From Argyresthia goedartella (Eukaryota > Arthropoda > Insecta > Lepidoptera > Argyresthiidae): a DNA stretch of 64,000 bases. The DNA lies in the NCBI GenBank assembly GCA_949825045.1, contig OX463829.1, forward strand, positions 6,634,001 through 6,698,000, written 5' to 3'. Of the stretch, positions 61,801 to 64,000 are shown one piece after another. Under the pieces are notes generated by a model. It made no database searches and was not told the origin of the DNA. It saw only the letters and a program-made list of their open reading frames with translations. Position 1 is the stretch's first letter. Every line of letters starts with the position of its first letter. Made by a program: the position numbers and the translations under genes.

Positions 61801-63773
61801 AAGCCAAAATTTCTGCTGTAGAACAATTCCCAACTCCCAAATCAGTGCATGAGATTCGACAATTTATTGGCCTGGCTAGCTACTTTAGGAAATTTATCAA
61901 GGGGTTTTCTAGCATCGCTAAGCCTTTGACTGACCTAACGAAACAAGATATTGCTTGGCAGTGGGAGAAAGAACAGCAAGAGTCTTTTACAACATTAAAA
62001 GAGAAACTAATCATCAGACCTATTTTGAGTTTGTATAATCCTGAATTCATCACGGAATTACATTGTGATGCATCAAAAAAAGGCTTTGGAGGAATATTAT
62101 TACAAAGGGAAAATATGAAATCTGACTTAAGACCTATCGCTTTCTTTAGTAGAAAAACGACGCGAGATGAAGAGAAATTTCATGCATATGAATTAGAGAC
62201 TCTTGCCGTTATAACTTCTCTCAATAGGTTTAGAGTTTATTTGTTAGGTAAACCCTTTACAATACACACAGACTGTAACGCTTTAAGATCAACTTTCTCC
62301 AAGAGAGATTTAATACCAAGGATAGCTCGTTGGTGGATCGCTCTGCAAGAATACGATTGTACCATTGAATATAGACCCGGTTGTACAATGAAACATGTCG
62401 ATGCGCTCAGTCGAAATCCTCTTGAAGATGGACAGGATAATGACAAGTATGAACATTTGTCTCGGGTAATGCATATATCTCAAGAAGATTGGGTACTGAG
62501 TCTTCAATTGACAGATCCTAAAATTCAACATATTCGATCCATTCTTGAAGACTCGCAATACAAGGAATTGACTGATATAAGACAAAACTTTGTCGTACAA
62601 AACAATCGCATATACCGAAAAATAGGAGATCAACTAAAATGGGTAGTCCCGAAGAGCGCTAGGTGGCAAATATGCCAACGAAATCATGATGATGTAGGAC
62701 ATTTTTCGGTAGAAAAAACTTTGGACAAGATCAGGAAAGATTTTTGGTTCCCCAAAATGAAGAAATTTATAACTAAATATGTACGATCTTGCTTACACTG
62801 TGCTTTCGGTAAAGAACCCTCAGGACCAAAAGAAGGTTATTTACACAATATTCCTAAATATGATATTCCATTCCACACAGTACACATAGACCATTTAGGA
62901 CCATTTATCAAGAGTTCCAGGGGTAATCAATATCTATTTGTACTTGTGGATGGATTTACTAAATTTAGTATACTCAAACCACTACGCAATACTAAATCAA
63001 ACTCTGCTATCAGATGTTTGATAGAGTTGTTTTCAATCTTCGGTCATCCAGTTAGGTTGATCTCAGATCGAGGTACGAGTTTTACTTCAAACGAATTCAA
63101 AAGATTCTGTACAGAATATGAAATTCGCCACATTCTTAATGCTGTCTCTACTCCTAGGGCTAACGGACAAGTGGAGAGGTATAACCGTACTATTTTAGAT
63201 GGACTTAGGACCTATACAGATAGTTTAGGTGAAAACAAATGGGATCAAGAACTAGGGAAGATACAATGGGGACTTAATAATACACTCAATAAAGGGATAG
63301 GCAAGACGCCCTCAGAAGCGTTATTTGGGAAAAGATTGTTAGGAAAAGGAGACGGTATACTAGGAGATACAGTGGTAGATACACGACAAAACGGGAAAGC
63401 TAGTGAACAAATTATACAAGAGATTAATGAACACGTTGAGAAGAATCAGGCTCAACAAAAAGAGAGATTTGACAAAACTAGAAAAGACGCTACGCTATAC
63501 AAGATAGGTGACTTAGTGAAAATTTTAAAACCTACTCCTTCTAATGATGGGAAGAGTAAAAAACTTTTGCCCAAGTATACGGGCCCGTTCAAGATATCAA
63601 GGGTTTTAGAAAATGATAGATACGAGGTATCAAGTATTCCTGGTTCCAACATAACTAAAGGAAAATATAGTAATATTTGGTCAACAGATCGCATACGTCC
63701 TTGGATTACAGTGACTGTAGAGAGTGATACTGATAGTGACAACACAGATGATGAACATATAAGTTGTAGTTAA
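58803..63773 (+). CDS. Ty3-type gag-pol polyprotein, intact
   Basis: One open frame of 1656 codons. Residues 1-60 are Arg/Ser-rich (RSKSRRSRSRSRS). Residues about 98-180 are 15-residue repeats (ATGRDGPVAMTSSNX). Capsid-like gag spans about 230-400, followed by three CCHC knuckles (CNKCNETGHKTFQC, CFNCNEKGHRVQQC, CDECKLYGHKTNDC; about 402-475). The protease has CFVDMGSDCTLI (about 509; DMGS rather than DTGS). RT motifs are FISLDLASGYYQIPV and AYMDDLLICG (about 940). RNase H starts ELHCDASKKGFGG (about 1085). The integrase has an HHCC finger (HDDVGHFSVEKTLDKI, CLHCAFGKE) and DDE residues in HIDHLGPF, ISDRGTSF and NGQVERYNR. A KYTGPFKISRVLENDRYEV tail follows. All key residues seem present; it may be an active or very young copy. 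Confidence 0.9.
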   Translation: MDRSKSRRSRSRSRSYRRGKRRDRDRSRRTPRTSRSRERNISPSKKRFRESARDTSSQRRRIHNEDVRRSKENSIRSSSIQTPGTSSAIRVHDPENSATGRDGPVAMTSSNTATGRDGPVAMTSSNAATGRDGPVTMTSSNAATGRDAPVAMTSSNSAIGVDDPAAMMSSSSTTGRDEENVNPSATATSNTVLDVQVRNKTDSSNSGMLVTFDEFYKLLQSLKPGLSTRGNENMIPEFDPSIKNSRIEIWLAKVNECAQIYTWDEKQIRHYALPKLVGNAKKWYQTQTSVLHSWDEWQTLLCKAFPSEVNYGTLLSDMLEKRLKFGDNLDEYYFEKTALLNACEISGKRAADCIIHGLDDRTIRAGASSARFSKPEDLFKYLKDVCKDQKDAARSFNRNKRGSNIFCNKCNETGHKTFQCHANGSQNTYTPIVTNACFNCNEKGHRVQQCPKTILKCDECKLYGHKTNDCPRKKKNTEKQVLVINSIADPSHKYYKRALINNVKETQCFVDMGSDCTLITQRLATQIGLAIATDSIPTVHGLANVRVQPLGRVQLTLLIDTVEATITALVVRDEQLHVPLLVGQDFTELPNVIITKTDSSLNIMTRDFNPELPSFDNDQIYNKHMLYVHSDTKIETVGLIKCYCKDVRDANIYLKGNYRNINGVEYCIQEGLYKLKDGKCAIIIMNIFNSPIYFTKDFGVARGITLSESEDSLDSSEMFGQPRCFFALQHLEPFSKEEINVNPDLTTEQKSRTYEVINKNRDCFAQNLAELGCTDITELEIKLHDEIPVVYRPYRLSHTEKEVVRNMVNELLENNIVEESESQYASPVLLVSKKTGGYRLCVDYRALNRKTIRDNYPLPRIDDQLDLLSGNKYFISLDLASGYYQIPVKDECKHLTAFITPDGLYQFCRAPFGLVNCPAVFQRTINKMLGKSREKCALAYMDDLLICGKTFEECLAKLEQTFVLIREAGLTLNINKCNFFQTEIEYLGFEISVEGIRPGKAKISAVEQFPTPKSVHEIRQFIGLASYFRKFIKGFSSIAKPLTDLTKQDIAWQWEKEQQESFTTLKEKLIIRPILSLYNPEFITELHCDASKKGFGGILLQRENMKSDLRPIAFFSRKTTRDEEKFHAYELETLAVITSLNRFRVYLLGKPFTIHTDCNALRSTFSKRDLIPRIARWWIALQEYDCTIEYRPGCTMKHVDALSRNPLEDGQDNDKYEHLSRVMHISQEDWVLSLQLTDPKIQHIRSILEDSQYKELTDIRQNFVVQNNRIYRKIGDQLKWVVPKSARWQICQRNHDDVGHFSVEKTLDKIRKDFWFPKMKKFITKYVRSCLHCAFGKEPSGPKEGYLHNIPKYDIPFHTVHIDHLGPFIKSSRGNQYLFVLVDGFTKFSILKPLRNTKSNSAIRCLIELFSIFGHPVRLISDRGTSFTSNEFKRFCTEYEIRHILNAVSTPRANGQVERYNRTILDGLRTYTDSLGENKWDQELGKIQWGLNNTLNKGIGKTPSEALFGKRLLGKGDGILGDTVVDTRQNGKASEQIIQEINEHVEKNQAQQKERFDKTRKDATLYKIGDLVKILKPTPSNDGKSKKLLPKYTGPFKISRVLENDRYEVSSIPGSNITKGKYSNIWSTDRIRPWITVTVESDTDSDNTDDEHISCS
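59094..59335 (+). repeat. 45-bp in-frame tandem repeat in gag
   Basis: Units begin GCGACCGGACGAGATG at 59094, 59139, 59184 and 59229, with two diverged units after them. Each encodes 15 residues. The period keeps the frame. Confidence 0.9.
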
Positions 63774-64000
63774 TTTGGATAATAATGTATCATAGTGTGT
63801 TTAGATGATTTACGAGCATAATTTAAATAAAATGTGTAATTTACATAGAATTTATAAATTGCACAGAAAGTATGATTTGAGAAGAATGCTTAAAATTTAT
63901 AGAAAAGAAAGAATAGTATAGATAGATACTGAAGATCTGGAAGTCTGATACGATTAATGAATCTGTGGTCATTATACTATAGATTCAGGAATGAGGGATC
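63774..64000 (+). other. Ty3 3' untranslated region, cut by the window end
   Basis: AT-rich sequence after the gag-pol stop, with no env-like frame. The last bases (AGGAATGAGGGATC) are purine-rich and may be the polypurine tract just before a 3' LTR outside the window. Confidence 0.45.

Noticed and set aside
63774..64000. An env-like gene after Ty3 pol
   Set aside because: No open frame of useful length; the sequence is AT-rich and ends at the window edge.

Overview
The window looks like nuclear DNA of an insect, most likely a moth or butterfly. It is AT-rich and has no operons. It holds a host gene broken up by long introns, and most of the rest is transposable elements of kinds typical of Lepidoptera: DD37D maT-type and DD34D mariners, BEL/Pao and Ty3 LTR retrotransposons, Jockey/CR1-like LINEs, tRNA-headed SINEs and many short inverted-repeat elements. 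The species assignment is inference.

The host gene is read from splice signals, reading phase and protein similarity. It is an alpha-1,6-fucosyltransferase (FUT8/FucT6 family) on the minus strand. Four coding exons are visible: 39630-39754 (start codon and signal anchor), 36216-36332 (coiled-coil stem), 18995-19103 (stem) and 17312-17415 (stem up to the conserved ELW block). All four splice in compatible phase. The catalytic exons must lie to the left of the window. Intron 2 (about 17 kb) and the intron beyond exon 4 are full of transposons.

Layout. 1-5.9 kb: sparse sequence and a GC-rich, 5'-truncated Jockey-type reverse transcriptase. 5.9-8.8 kb: a minus-strand BEL/Pao 5' end (LTR plus gag N-terminus) fused in frame to a LINE reverse transcriptase. 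8.8-14.5 kb: a decayed minus-strand LINE with a maT mariner inside it. 14.5-19.2 kb: SINEs, a MITE and FUT8 exons 4 and 3. 19.8-33.9 kb: a decayed Ty3 element holding an 8-kb, recently inserted BEL/Pao element (which itself carries a LINE fragment and a MITE) and two further LINE insertions. 34.2-37.7 kb: a second maT mariner, FUT8 exon 2 and a cecropia-type mariner. 38.1-39.8 kb: FUT8 exon 1 and two degenerate partial copies of it, in which an 11-codon piece of the exon has expanded into a 33-bp minisatellite. 40-45 kb: a near-full-length two-ORF LINE. 45.7-57.3 kb: several foldback elements, LINE pieces and a third maT mariner. 57.3-57.7 kb: a CpG-rich patch with a possible first exon. 58.1-64 kb: a Ty3 element with one uninterrupted gag-pol frame of 1656 codons; its 3' LTR lies past the window end.

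The most notable points are the FUT8 exon-1-derived minisatellite with repeated splice donors, the nested transposon stack in intron 2, the LTR-gag-RT chimeric frame, the MITE whose empty site is preserved in a paralogous BEL copy, and the palindromic templated-insertion scar in one mariner.
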